The notes under the pieces: generated by a model
The model's database searches: none
What the model was told of the DNA's origin: nothing
The model's input: only the letters and a program-made list of their open reading frames with translations
Source of the DNA: Burkholderia ubonensis
GTDB taxonomy: Bacteria; Pseudomonadota; Gammaproteobacteria; Burkholderiales; Burkholderiaceae
NCBI RefSeq assembly: GCF_902833085.1
Contig: NZ_CADFEB010000001.1
Span: forward strand, 417,742-481,741
Length of the DNA stretch: 64,000 bases
Direction: 5' to 3'
Translations under genes and position numbers: made by a program
Part shown: piece after piece, positions 51,699 to 61,278 of the stretch
Layout of the letters: each line of letters starts with the position of its first letter
Position numbering within the stretch: the stretch's first letter is position 1

Positions 51699-52504
51699 GC
51701 GAGGTCTCCCGCGGTCTGCTGGATGCCGACGTGCGCGAACTGCACGCTTTTCTCGCTGAGCGTTTCGAGCGGCGGCGAGTTCGGGCAGCGATCGGCGAGA
51801 TTCACGCGCGGCGCGGCCCACTGCACCGCGTTCGCGATCACGCGCTGCACGTTGCGGTCGTGATAGGTCGGATACGCTTCATGCCCGGGACGGAAATAGA
51901 AGATCCGGCCGTGGCCGCGCTCCCAGCAGCAGCCCGAGCGGAACACCTCGCCGCCCTCGAACCACGAGATGAACACGGTGCTGTCCGGCTGCGGGATGTC
52001 GAAGCGCTCGCCGTACATCTCCTCGTGCTGCAGCTCGAAGTACTCGCCGAGCCCGGCCGCGATCGGATGCGACGGCTCGACGACCCACAGCCGCTCCTTC
52101 TCGGCCGCCTCGCGCCACTTCAGCGAGCAGTTCGTGCCGAGCAGGCGGCGGAAGATCTTCGAGAAGTGCCCGGAATGCAGCACGATCAGGCCCATCCCTT
52201 CGAGCACGCGGCGCTGCACGCGCTCGACGATCTCGTCGGAGACTTTCGCGTGCGCCTTGTGCCCCCACCAGACCAGCACGTCGCACGCGGCGAGCCGCGC
52301 TTCGCTGAGGCCGTGCTCGGGCTGGTCGAGCGTCGCGGTGCCGATCTCGAGCGGCAGCGCGCCGTGGCCGAGCGCGGGCGTCTCGGCGAGCGCGCTCGCG
52401 ATCACCTGGTGAATGCCGTCGGGGTAGATTGCGCGCACGCCCGCGTTTTCGCGTTCGTGCTCGAATTCGTTCCAGACGATCACTGAAAGCTTGTTGTTTT
52501 GCAT
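51695..52504 (-). CDS. thuA: ThuA-like trehalose-utilisation protein
   Basis: 269 residues. The ThuA fold (class I glutamine amidotransferase-like) shows as [54 protein letters not shown] and [20 protein letters not shown]. ThuA proteins act with ThuB in oxidation of trehalose-type disaccharides. Follows the ABC ATPase by 86 bp and overlaps thuB by 4 bp. Confidence 0.92.
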   Translation of the reverse strand: MQNNKLSVIVWNEFEHERENAGVRAIYPDGIHQVIASALAETPALGHGALPLEIGTATLDQPEHGLSEARLAACDVLVWWGHKAHAKVSDEIVERVQRRVLEGMGLIVLHSGHFSKIFRRLLGTNCSLKWREAAEKERLWVVEPSHPIAAGLGEYFELQHEEMYGERFDIPQPDSTVFISWFEGGEVFRSGCCWERGHGRIFYFRPGHEAYPTYHDRNVQRVIANAVQWAAPRVNLADRCPNSPPLETLSEKSVQFAHVGIQQTAGDLA

Positions 52505-52590
52505 GACTATCCTTTTTCGATGGAGTGGCGCCGATTCGACAGCGGCCGTGCGCCCCGGCCGCCTGAAAGCTGTAGGCCGGCCCGCCGCGC

Positions 52591-53727
52591 TCAGGCCGTG
52601 GCGAGCGCCGGCGTCGCGGCGTCGCGCAGCATCCGCGCGGCCGCCCGTCCGTCCGGGTGAAACAGATGCAGCGCGCCGGCCGGCAGCTCGACGCGCAGGC
52701 GATCGCCGATCCGCGCGTCGCCGGCGTCGGTCTTCGCGACGATCGGCTGCGTGCTGAGCGGCGTATCGAGGTACAGGTAGGTGTGCTCGCCCATCTGCTC
52801 GACGTGCGTGACTTCGCCCGTCACGCCGCCCGTGCCGACCCGCACGTGTTCGGGGCGGATGCCGAGCGTGACGCCGGCGCCCGCTTCGAGACCGTCGCCC
52901 GACACGTTCGCCGTCAACCCGTGCTCGCGGGCCAGCGCGCGAACCTCGCCCGCGCCGGCCGACGCGACGGCCGCCGGCAGGAAGTTCATCGCGGGCGACC
53001 CGATGAAGCCGGCGACGAACCGGCTCGCGGGGCGGTGATACAGGTCGAGCGGCGTGCCGACCTGCGCGATGCTGGCGACGCCGTGGCGGCCTTCGAGCGG
53101 CCGCAGCAGCACGATCTTGTCGGCGAGCGTCATCGCCTCGACCTGGTCGTGGGTCACGTAGATCATGCTGGTGCTGTCGAGGCTGCGGTGCAGCTTCGCG
53201 ATCTCGACGCGGGTCTTCACGCGCAACGCGGCGTCGAGGTTCGACAGCGGCTCGTCGAACAGGAACACCTTCGGCTTGCGCACGATCGCGCGGCCGATCG
53301 CGACGCGCTGCCGCTGGCCGCCGGACAGCGCGCCGGGCTTGCGTTCGAGCAGCTCGGTCAGGCGCAGCGATTCCGATGCGAGCCGCACCCGCCGGTCGAT
53401 CTCGTCCTTCGGCAAGCGCAGGTGGCGCAGGCCGAACGCCATGTTCTCGTACACCGACATGTGCGGATAGAGCGCGTAGCTCTGGAACACCATCGCGATG
53501 TCGCGTTTCGCGGGCGCGAGCGTGTTCACGCAGCGTCCGTCGATCCACACGTCACCCGCGCTCTGCTCGTCGAGGCCGGCCACGATCCGCAGCAACGTCG
53601 ACTTGCCGCAGCCCGACGGGCCGATGAACACGCAGAACTCGCCGGGTTCGACGGTGAGATTCACGTCGCTGAGGATGGGGGTCGCGCCGAACTGCTTGTT
53701 GAGACCGCTCAACCTGATCTGACTCAT
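52591..53727 (-). CDS. thuK: ABC sugar importer ATPase (MalK/ThuK-like)
   Basis: 378 residues. Walker [15 protein letters not shown]-loop [16 protein letters not shown], signature [14 protein letters not shown], Walker [14 protein letters not shown]-loop [10 protein letters not shown], then a TOBE domain ([11 protein letters not shown]). CUT1-family energy subunit for the two permeases encoded just before it. A strong AGGAGA precedes ATG 53727. Confidence 0.95.
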   Translation of the reverse strand: MSQIRLSGLNKQFGATPILSDVNLTVEPGEFCVFIGPSGCGKSTLLRIVAGLDEQSAGDVWIDGRCVNTLAPAKRDIAMVFQSYALYPHMSVYENMAFGLRHLRLPKDEIDRRVRLASESLRLTELLERKPGALSGGQRQRVAIGRAIVRKPKVFLFDEPLSNLDAALRVKTRVEIAKLHRSLDSTSMIYVTHDQVEAMTLADKIVLLRPLEGRHGVASIAQVGTPLDLYHRPASRFVAGFIGSPAMNFLPAAVASAGAGEVRALAREHGLTANVSGDGLEAGAGVTLGIRPEHVRVGTGGVTGEVTHVEQMGEHTYLYLDTPLSTQPIVAKTDAGDARIGDRLRVELPAGALHLFHPDGRAAARMLRDAATPALATA

Positions 53728-53755
53728 GCTCTTTCTCCTGATCCCGCGAATTCGT

Positions 53756-54586
53756 TCAACCCTTGACTGCGCCGGCCGTGAGACCGGAGACGATTTGCCG
53801 CTGGCACACCATCACGAGCAGCACGAGCGGCACCGTGACGATCACCGACGCGGCCATGATGGTTCCCCACGGCAGCTCGTAGCTGCTCGCGCCCGAGATC
53901 ATCGTGATCGCGACGGGCACCGTGCGCTCGCCCGACGAGATCGTGAAGGTGAGCGCGAACAGGAACTCGTTCCATGCCGACACGAACGCGAGCAGCGACG
54001 TCGCGGCAAGCGCCGGGCGCAGCAGCGGCAGGAAGATCCGGAAGATCAGCGTGAACACGCCGACGCCGTCGACGAGCGCCGCGTCCTCCAGCTCGCGCGG
54101 CAGCTCGCGCATGAACGTGACGAGGATCCAGATCGTGAACGGCAGCGTGAAGATCAGGTCCGACAGCACGAGCGCGCCGAGGCGGTCGTACAGGCCGAGC
54201 GCGCGGACCAGCTCGAACAGGCCGGACAGGATCGCGACCTGCGGAAACATCGACACGCTGAGGATGCACATCATCAGCACGCCGCGCCCGCGGAACGACA
54301 CGCGGCCGAGCGCATACGCGGCGAGCACCGACACCGCGAGCGACAGCGCGACCGCACCGCCCGCGACGAGCGCCGAGTTCAGCAGGTACGCGCCGAACGG
54401 CTGGTCGTTGAACAGCTGGCGATAGTTGTCGAACGACGGGCTGGCCGGGAACAGCGACGTGTCGAACAGCGCGTCGCCATGCTTGACCGACGTGCCGATC
54501 ATGTAGACGAACGGGAACAGCGCGATCACCAGCACGAGCGCCGACAACAGCGCGTGGATCGCGATCTCGAACGGATGCTTCTTCAT
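53756..54586 (-). CDS. thuG: ABC sugar permease (ThuG-like)
   Basis: 276 residues, six helices. The EAA loop LEDAALVDGVGVFTLIFRIF contacts the ATPase. The MalG-type tail AGAVKG closes the protein. The start is 1 bp from the ThuF stop, so translation is coupled. Inner membrane partner of ThuF in a CUT1 importer. Confidence 0.94.
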   Translation of the reverse strand: MKKHPFEIAIHALLSALVLVIALFPFVYMIGTSVKHGDALFDTSLFPASPSFDNYRQLFNDQPFGAYLLNSALVAGGAVALSLAVSVLAAYALGRVSFRGRGVLMMCILSVSMFPQVAILSGLFELVRALGLYDRLGALVLSDLIFTLPFTIWILVTFMRELPRELEDAALVDGVGVFTLIFRIFLPLLRPALAATSLLAFVSAWNEFLFALTFTISSGERTVPVAITMISGASSYELPWGTIMAASVIVTVPLVLLVMVCQRQIVSGLTAGAVKG

Positions 54587-54587
54587 G

Positions 54588-55544
54588 TCAGGCCTCCTGC
54601 ATGCGGCGGCGGCTGACCGCCATGTAGCCGACGGTGAACAGCACGATCGTTGCGAACAGCAGCATCGCCGACGCCGACCCGAACCCGACCTGCTGGAAAT
54701 CGATCAGCTGCTCGCGCACGTACACCGACATGCTCTTCGTGACCCGGCTGTTCGACGTCATCACGTAGATCAGGTCGAACACGCGCAGCGCATCGAGCGA
54801 GCGGAAGATCATCGCGACCAGCACGCCGGGCAGGATCAGCGGCAGCGTCACCGAGCGGAACACGCGCCAGCGCGGCACGCCGTCGACGCGCGCGGCTTCG
54901 TAGCAGTCGCGCGGCACGATCTGCAGCGCGGCGAGCATCAGGAGCGCCATGAACGGCGTCGTCTTCCACACGTCGACGAGCACGATGGTCGGGAACACGA
55001 GCTGCGCATCGGCGGTGAATGCGAGCGGCTCATGGATCGCGCCGATCGACATCAGCATCGCGTTGACGATGCCGAACTGGTCGTTGAGCATCCAGCTCCA
55101 GATCTTCGCCGACACGACGGTCGGGATCGCCCACGGCACCAGCACCGCCGCGCGCAGCAGCGTGCGCAGCCGCGACGGCACGTCGAGCAGCAGCGCGACG
55201 CCGAGGCCCGCGCCCGTCTCGAGCAGCACCGACACGACGGCGAACAGCACGGTATTGCCGACCGCCTGCCACCACGCCGGATCGCGCAGCACGCCCGCCG
55301 CGCCGAGATAGTTGTCGAGGCCGACGAAACGGCGCTGCGACAGGTCGGCGAGCTGCGCGTCGGTCAGGCTGAACCACGCGGTGCGCACGAGCGGCCAGCC
55401 GGCAATCGCCACCAGCGCCAGCATCGCGGGCGCGACCAGCAGCCATGCCTGGCGCCGACGGGCCTGCGCGAGCCCCGTGCCGGCTCGCGCGGTCGCCTGC
55501 TCAAATGGAGGAGTACTACTGATTTGGATGCTTCCGGTTCTCAT
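54588..55544 (-). CDS. thuF: ABC sugar permease (ThuF-like)
   Basis: 318 residues, six helices after a 30-residue cytoplasmic lead. MalF-type EAA loop CYEAARVDGVPRWRVFRSVT with LPLILPGVLVA after it. The N-terminal extension (STPPFEQATARAGTGLAQAR) is a little longer than average. Second membrane subunit of the importer. Confidence 0.94.
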   Translation of the reverse strand: MRTGSIQISSTPPFEQATARAGTGLAQARRRQAWLLVAPAMLALVAIAGWPLVRTAWFSLTDAQLADLSQRRFVGLDNYLGAAGVLRDPAWWQAVGNTVLFAVVSVLLETGAGLGVALLLDVPSRLRTLLRAAVLVPWAIPTVVSAKIWSWMLNDQFGIVNAMLMSIGAIHEPLAFTADAQLVFPTIVLVDVWKTTPFMALLMLAALQIVPRDCYEAARVDGVPRWRVFRSVTLPLILPGVLVAMIFRSLDALRVFDLIYVMTSNSRVTKSMSVYVREQLIDFQQVGFGSASAMLLFATIVLFTVGYMAVSRRRMQEA

Positions 55545-55609
55545 GCGATGTCTCCTGCGAGGCCGGCGCCGTCAGGCGGCCGGCCGGATCGATCGAGTGC
55601 GGGCTGCGC

Positions 55610-56887
55610 TCAGCGCCAGTTTCCGCCGGGCGCGAGCCGGTTCAGCGACGCGGCGAGCCGCGCGAGCGCACCCGACGCGGTGTCGCTGCCGGCGAGCACG
55701 TCGTGCGCGGCATTCCAGAACTGGTTGCTGACCTGGTTGTACTTCGCGCCGGTGACCGTCGACGGGCGTGCAACCGCGCTGGTGAAGGTCGGCAGCAGAT
55801 CAGCCATGAACGGGTTGGCCTGCAGGATGTCCTTGTCCCGGTAGAGCGCCGGCATCGTCGGGTTGTACGAGCCCTGCACCGCGCGCATCTTCTGCACCTC
55901 GGCGCTCGCGAGGTACATCACGAGATCGGCGGCCAGCTTCGGGTTCGGCGAGTAGCGCGACACGGCGAGCTGCCAGCCGCCGAGCGCGGCGGCGGGTCGC
56001 CCGTCGGCGCCGCCCTTCGGCAGCGGCGCGATGCCGACCTTGCCCTTGATCGGGCTGCCCGCGCGGTTTGCGATCGCCCACGCGTACGGCCAGTTGCGCA
56101 TGAACACCGCGTTGCCGGCCTGGAACACGCCGCGCGCCTCCTCTTCGCCGTAGTTCAGCACCGCCTTCGGGCTGATCGTGCCGACCCATTTCGCCGACTG
56201 TTCGAGCGCCTTGATCGCGCCCGGGTTGTCGATCGTCACGCGGCCCTTGTCGTCGACCACCGTGCCGCCGTTGTAGCTGCTGACCCATTCGAGCGCGTCG
56301 CAGGTCAGCCCTTCGTACGCGCGCCCCTGCCACACGTAGCCCCAGACCTTCTCGCTGCCGGCGGCGCGCTCGCCCGCCTGGATCTTGCGCGCGGTCACAT
56401 CGAGCTCGTCCCACGTCGCGGGCACCTTCATCCGGTACTTGTCGAGCAGGTCCTTGCGGTAGTACAGCAGCCCCGTGTCGATGAACCACGGCATCGCGAC
56501 CAGCTTGCCGTTCACGGTGTCGTTCGCGACGATGCTCGGGAACGACTGGCTCTCCAGCCCCTTGCTGTACGGCTTCAGGTCGATCAAGTGGTTCGCAAGG
56601 ATGCCCGGCCAGACCGTGTCGATCTGCATCACGTCGATCTTGTCCGAGCCGCTGCCGAGCAGCTGCTGGTACAGCGCGAGCGTCTCGCTCGAGTTGTTTG
56701 GCATGCTGATGAACTCGACCTCGTTGCCGGTCTTCTCGGCCCAGCGCTTCGCCGAGACCTGGCAGATGTCCTGGTCGACGCCGGCCGCGCCGCATGCAAT
56801 CCGCAGCGTCGCCGCGCCGGCGGTGGCACACGTGGCGGCCATCGTTGCGAGCGCCATCGTCAGCAATCCAGCCTTGAGCTTCATCAT
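55610..56887 (-). CDS. thuE: Periplasmic sugar-binding protein (ThuE-like)
   Basis: 425 residues with a signal peptide (MKLKAGLLTMALATMAATCA, cleavage near AGA-ATL). CUT1 family-1 binding protein: KIDVMQIDTVWPGILANHLI, AMPWFIDTGLLYYRKDLLDK, YVWQGRAYEGLTCDALEW and GGWQLAVSRYSPNPKLAADL, wording close to trehalose/maltose-binding ThuE proteins. ATG 56887 and 56884 are adjacent alternatives. First gene of the importer operon; it may also present ligand to the hybrid kinase upstream. Confidence 0.92.
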   Translation of the reverse strand: MMKLKAGLLTMALATMAATCATAGAATLRIACGAAGVDQDICQVSAKRWAEKTGNEVEFISMPNNSSETLALYQQLLGSGSDKIDVMQIDTVWPGILANHLIDLKPYSKGLESQSFPSIVANDTVNGKLVAMPWFIDTGLLYYRKDLLDKYRMKVPATWDELDVTARKIQAGERAAGSEKVWGYVWQGRAYEGLTCDALEWVSSYNGGTVVDDKGRVTIDNPGAIKALEQSAKWVGTISPKAVLNYGEEEARGVFQAGNAVFMRNWPYAWAIANRAGSPIKGKVGIAPLPKGGADGRPAAALGGWQLAVSRYSPNPKLAADLVMYLASAEVQKMRAVQGSYNPTMPALYRDKDILQANPFMADLLPTFTSAVARPSTVTGAKYNQVSNQFWNAAHDVLAGSDTASGALARLAASLNRLAPGGNWR

Positions 56888-56987
56888 CGGGTGTGTCTCC
56901 AGTATCGTTCGAATCGTGCGCCGCGGGCGTCGCGAGCGCGTCGCGTCGCCGGGTGCCGTGGGTGTATGAGACTCCAGTCCCGTTAAT

Positions 56988-56998
56988 CGAAAATTTCG
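56988..56998. promoter_or_regulatory. Palindrome CGAAAATTTCG upstream of thuE, candidate operator
   Basis: An 11-bp perfect palindrome in the AT-rich middle of the 156-bp gap between the kinase stop and thuE start, about 100 bp before the ATG. It lies where a regulator would control the importer operon. The OmpR-type regulator more often uses direct repeats, so the binding protein is uncertain. Confidence 0.35.
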
Positions 56999-57043
56999 GA
57001 AATCCGACCCGCCATTAACAATCGAAACAATCGGCTCGGCGGA

Positions 57044-59650
57044 TCAGGCGAGGAGCGCGGCGAGCGCCGCCAGATCGAACGGCTTCGGCACGAACGGCAG
57101 GTCCGCGCGCCAGTCCGGATGGGCCTGATGGATCTCGGGCGGCAGGCCCGACGTCAGCGCGACGCGCTGCGCCGGCCAGCGCTGCGCGAGCCGCGCGGCG
57201 AACGCGATGCCGCTGCCGCCCGCGCCGAGCGAGATGTCCGACAGCACGAGCGTGACCGGGCCGTGCTCGGCCAGCCAGCCGAGCGCCGCTTCGCCGGTCG
57301 CGACCGCGTCGGCCTGCGCGCCGAGCGCCGCGAACTGGCTGAGCGCCGTGTCGCGCACCTCGGGATCGTCGTCGACCACCAGCACACGCGTGCCGGCCCG
57401 CAACGCGGCGGGCAGCGCAGGTGCGACGGTCGCCGCACCGCGCCGCTCGGGCGCCGCGCCTTCCGGCAGCCACAGCTCGACGCGCGTGCCGCGGCCGACC
57501 TCGCTGTGGATCCGCAGGTCGCCGCCGCTCTGGCGCACGAAGCCGTACACGCTGCTGAGGCCGAGCCCGCTGCCCTCGCCGGCCGCCTTGGTCGTGAAGA
57601 ACGGCTCGATCACCTTGTCGAGCAGCAGCGGTGCGATCCCGCAGCCGGTATCGGTCACGCTCAGCACGATCGCGCTCGCGGCGGCGGCGCCTTCGCCCGC
57701 CATCGGCTCGCGGCGAGCAGCCAGCGCGAGCGTGCCGCCGTCCGGCATCGCGGCGGCGCTGTTGAGCGTCAGGTTCAGCACCGCGTTCTCGAGCTGGCCG
57801 CGATCCACGTTCACCCACAGCGGCTCCGCGGCCGGCTCCAGCACGACCGTCACGCGCTGGCCCGCCGAATACTCGACGAGATCGAGCATCTCCGCGAGCA
57901 TCGCCCGCACCGACACGCGCTCGGCCTGCAGCGGCTGGCGCCGCGCGAACGCGAGCAGCCGCCGCGTGAGGCGCGACGCGCGCTCGGCCGCGCGGCGCGC
58001 CCGCTCGGCCATCGTCTGCGCGTCGTGCTGCCCGTCGAGGCGCGGCAGCAGCAGCTCCAGGTTGCCGAGGATCGCGACCAGGAAGTTGTTGAAATCGTGC
58101 GCGACGCCGCCCGTGAGCTGCCCCAGCACGTCCATCTTCTGCGCCTGGCGCAGCTCCGCCTCGACCGCGCGCCGGCTCGTCAGGTCGCGGCACACCGCGA
58201 CCCAGCCGCCGTCCGGCAGCGGCTGGCAGTGGAATTCGAGGATCCGCCGGTCGCGCAGGTGCAGTTCGGCCGACGCGGCGATGCGCGCGCCGTCCGACGT
58301 GCGGGTCGCGGTCTCGCGCGACACCTGGCGCCAGCGCGCGGGCGGGTCGACGGCGCGCCGCAGCGTCGCGAGCGTCAGTCCCGCATGCAGCGCGGCGGCG
58401 TCGATCCCGAGCAGCGTCGCGAAGGTCGGATTCCACGCGATCAGGCCGCCGTGCGCGTCGTGCACGGACACGCCGTCGTTCATCGAGTTGAGCACGGACT
58501 CCTGCAGGCGGCGCTGTGCCTCGAGCCCTTGCGTCAACTGCTCCTTCTCGATCAGGTTGGTGCGGAACACCTCGAACGCGCGTGCCAGCTCGCCGATTTC
58601 GTCCGGCCGGTGCGTTGACGGCATCCGGTCCGACGTCACCCCCTTCGCGAGGCGCGCCATCACGCGCGTCATCGCCTGCAGCTTGCGCAGGATGCGGCTC
58701 GCATACGCGACGCCGAGCAGCGCGACCGCGACGCCCGCCACCGCCAGCAGCAGCAGCCCCGACTGGCTCGACACCGCGACCTTGCGCACCTTGTCGCTGC
58801 GCTCGCTCGCGATCTGCCGCAGCCGCTCGACGTAGCGCGCGGACTTGCCGCTCAGGTGGTCCGCGTGGCCGCGCAGCAGCGTGACGAGGTAGCCCGTCTG
58901 CGTCTCGCTCGCGAGGAACTCGCGGCGCACCGCGAACACGCTGCGCGCGCCGCCGTCGAGCCGCTGCAGCGCGTCGGCGAGCGCGGGCTGGCGGCGGTCC
59001 TCGCCGCGCTCGCGCACGCGCAGCCACAGCGCCTCGTTGTCGCTTTCGGCGCTGCCGAGCTCCGCCGCGTTCGCCGCCTGCAGCGCACCGGCGGTGCGCG
59101 CCCAGATCTCGAGCAGCGTCGGCGCGCGCTGCGCGATCAGGCTCTTGTCGCGCGCGATGCTGTCGCCGATGCGGTCGTTCTCCACGCGCAGCTCGCCCAG
59201 CTCCTCCTTGAGCTGCCGCTGCCGGCCCGACACGACCAGCAGCCGTGCGAGATCCTGGTCGATCGCGTCGAGGTCGTCGGTCACCGCGAGCCGCTCGCCC
59301 GCCTTCGCGGCCGGGCCGGGCTGCATGCCGAAGCCCGGCGACAGGCGCCGGATGTCGCCGAGCAGGCCGCGCATCAGCTCGGTGTCGTTGTGCAGCAGAT
59401 CCGGCGAATCGGTCAGCATCATGCTCGGCGCAACTGCCGCGAGCTGCGCGACCTTGTCCGACAGCTCGAGCGCGCGGGCGATCTCCGGCACCACGTTCGC
59501 CTCGTATTCGTCGAGCGCGTTCTGGTTCGCGCGCATGCCGAGCACGCCGACCACGACGACCGCGAGCGTGATGCCGAACAGCAGCAGGAACGTCGCGGTC
59601 AGCTTGGTCCGCACGCTCCAAGGCGGCAACGGGTTGAACGAGGTGCGCAT
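57044..59650 (-). CDS. Hybrid sensor histidine kinase, TorS-like
   Basis: 868 residues from ATG 59650, 4 bp after the regulator stop. First helix at about 17-37 (LTATFLLLFGITLAVVVVGV), a long helical periplasmic sensor (about 38-305) as in TorS, second helix LLLLAVAGVAVALLGVAYA, HAMP, a PAS-like domain (about 385-500), phosphohistidine in LTGGVAHDFNNFLVAILGNL, HATPase with DTGCGIAPLL and GSGLGLSSVYGFV, and a C-terminal receiver with Asp in VLSDISLG. No Hpt domain is present. TorS binds a ligand-loaded periplasmic protein, so ThuE is a candidate co-sensor. Confidence 0.9.
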   Translation of the reverse strand: MRTSFNPLPPWSVRTKLTATFLLLFGITLAVVVVGVLGMRANQNALDEYEANVVPEIARALELSDKVAQLAAVAPSMMLTDSPDLLHNDTELMRGLLGDIRRLSPGFGMQPGPAAKAGERLAVTDDLDAIDQDLARLLVVSGRQRQLKEELGELRVENDRIGDSIARDKSLIAQRAPTLLEIWARTAGALQAANAAELGSAESDNEALWLRVRERGEDRRQPALADALQRLDGGARSVFAVRREFLASETQTGYLVTLLRGHADHLSGKSARYVERLRQIASERSDKVRKVAVSSQSGLLLLAVAGVAVALLGVAYASRILRKLQAMTRVMARLAKGVTSDRMPSTHRPDEIGELARAFEVFRTNLIEKEQLTQGLEAQRRLQESVLNSMNDGVSVHDAHGGLIAWNPTFATLLGIDAAALHAGLTLATLRRAVDPPARWRQVSRETATRTSDGARIAASAELHLRDRRILEFHCQPLPDGGWVAVCRDLTSRRAVEAELRQAQKMDVLGQLTGGVAHDFNNFLVAILGNLELLLPRLDGQHDAQTMAERARRAAERASRLTRRLLAFARRQPLQAERVSVRAMLAEMLDLVEYSAGQRVTVVLEPAAEPLWVNVDRGQLENAVLNLTLNSAAAMPDGGTLALAARREPMAGEGAAAASAIVLSVTDTGCGIAPLLLDKVIEPFFTTKAAGEGSGLGLSSVYGFVRQSGGDLRIHSEVGRGTRVELWLPEGAAPERRGAATVAPALPAALRAGTRVLVVDDDPEVRDTALSQFAALGAQADAVATGEAALGWLAEHGPVTLVLSDISLGAGGSGIAFAARLAQRWPAQRVALTSGLPPEIHQAHPDWRADLPFVPKPFDLAALAALLA

Positions 59651-59654
59651 CGCG

Positions 59655-60377
59655 TCACACGCGCACGACCGGCACCGCGAACACATAGCCGACGCCGCGC
59701 TGCGTGCGGATATAGGTCGGCTGCTCGGGGTTCGGCTCGATCTTGCGGCGCAGCCGCAGGATCAGCACGTCGATCGTGCGGTCGTAGACGTCGATGCCGA
59801 AGCCGCGCGTGTGCTCGAGCAGCTGGTCGCGCGACCACACGCGCGACGGCTGCTGCACCATCGCGGCGAGCAGTTCGAATTCGCCTTGCGTCAGCGCGCA
59901 GGCGCTGCCGTCGTGGATCAGCGTGCGCGCGGCAAGGTCCAGCGTCCAGCCGTCGAAGCAGAAACGCGGGCCGCCCCCGTTCGACGCGGGGCGCGGCATC
60001 GACAGCTCGGTCGTGCGCCGCAGCTGCGCGCGCACCCGCGCGAGCAGCTCGCGCCCCGAGAACGGCTTCGTGACGAAATCGTCGGCCGCGGTCTCGAGGC
60101 CGAGCACGCGGTCGGTTTCGTCGCCGAGGCCGCTGATCATGATGATCGACACGTCCGAGCGCCGCCGCAGCTCGCGCGCGACCGTCAGGCCGTCCTCGCC
60201 GCGCAGCTTCAGGTCGAGAATGACGAGCGCGTGCGGCGCGGCGGCCAGCCGCTGCTGCATGTGCGCGGCGCTGTCGACCGCCGATACCTCGAATCCCGCC
60301 TCTTCCAGCACGCCCGTCAGCCAGGCGCGCACTTCCGGATCGTCGTCCAGTACCAGGATCCGATGTTTTTCTGACAT
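59655..60377 (-). CDS. OmpR-family response regulator (TorR-like)
   Basis: 240 residues from ATG 60377 with GAGGAG upstream. Receiver: LVLDDDPE, Asp in LVILDLKLRGEDG (about Asp 55), lysine in DFVTKPFSGREL. Winged helix in the last 100 residues (LTQGEFELLAAMVQQPSRVW, TIDVLILRLRRKIE, RGVGYVFAVP). First gene ahead of the hybrid kinase, probably controlling thuEFGKAB and lamB next door. Confidence 0.94.
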   Translation of the reverse strand: MSEKHRILVLDDDPEVRAWLTGVLEEAGFEVSAVDSAAHMQQRLAAAPHALVILDLKLRGEDGLTVARELRRRSDVSIIMISGLGDETDRVLGLETAADDFVTKPFSGRELLARVRAQLRRTTELSMPRPASNGGGPRFCFDGWTLDLAARTLIHDGSACALTQGEFELLAAMVQQPSRVWSRDQLLEHTRGFGIDVYDRTIDVLILRLRRKIEPNPEQPTYIRTQRGVGYVFAVPVVRV

Positions 60378-61278
60378 GCGTGTTCTCCTCCATGCCGGCC
60401 GCGCGCGCCGATACGCGCGGCGGCCGGTTGTCGACCGGCGCCATCCGCCGGGTTCGGGCCGGCCGCCGTCGAGTGCGCGGTCCGGCCGGAAGCGAATGTT
60501 GGCCGATACCGGGCGACCCTGGCAAGCTCCGGCAGCGGCGAAGGCCATGGCGGCGGCCGGAAAGCGCGGCGGCGGGCCCGTCGCGCCGATGCGCCGAAGC
60601 GCGGCGATCGGTGAATACCCTGCCCCGGCGCTCGACGTGCGGTTGCGCCGGCCTCGCGATCGAATCGGGCCGCGCGCATCGCGACATCCTGACAATCACG
60701 TTGCATCGACAAGCGAATCCCTCTGCATGACGAACGACACCGCCGTCGCATCGCGTCTTTCCGCTTGCGATTGCCGATACCGCAAGCAATATCGGAACGC
60801 CATTCTCACGCGCACTCGCGCGCGGCCGCGCGGAATTCGGTCGTAAAGACGTCCACACCGCGTCGCCGCGAGCGAAATATTCGAGAAACGCTTTCAAGCG
60901 AAATACCGGCGCTGCCGTCCGGCATGCCGCGCATCGCCCGCGTGCCGGCGCGCGCCCGCGCCGCATCAATCATTCAGCAGACGAAACGATTGCGCGCCGT
61001 CGGTTCGCGCGATCTCCACCGGAAATTCGTAAAAAATCGTGTGTCGCCCATGACGCCCCATTCGCGCATCCATTCGACCGCACCCACCCGAAATGCCATT
61101 TGCTTTCACCCTCGAAAAACACGCGTTTAAGCGGTACACCCGACGTATCCGGCGATTTCGCGCGCGCAACAATGACGATGCCGCGCGACCGTGTGCCATG
61201 CGGCCGTCTGCCATTCGCATGGATCGGTTACGCGGCGTTTGACCAACGCCAATCACTTAACTAATCGAGGACACATCC
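60378..61278. other. 901-bp gap before rpfF with no recognised gene
   Basis: The left 150 bp hold the promoter of the leftward two-component operon. From about 60700 onward the sequence is less GC-rich, with several AT-rich islets (GAAATATTCGAGAAACGCTTTC at about 60880; GGAAATTCGTAAAAAATCG at about 61020; CTCGAAAAACACGCGTTTAAG at about 61110), consistent with a long regulatory or untranslated region for rpfF. No open frame has convincing coding character or ribosome site. A small RNA is possible; no terminator with a T-run was found. Confidence 0.5.

Noticed and set aside
61239..61266. TTGACC with TAATCG 17 bp later as an rpfF promoter
   Set aside because: Transcription would begin inside the ribosome site, and the -10 match is poor.
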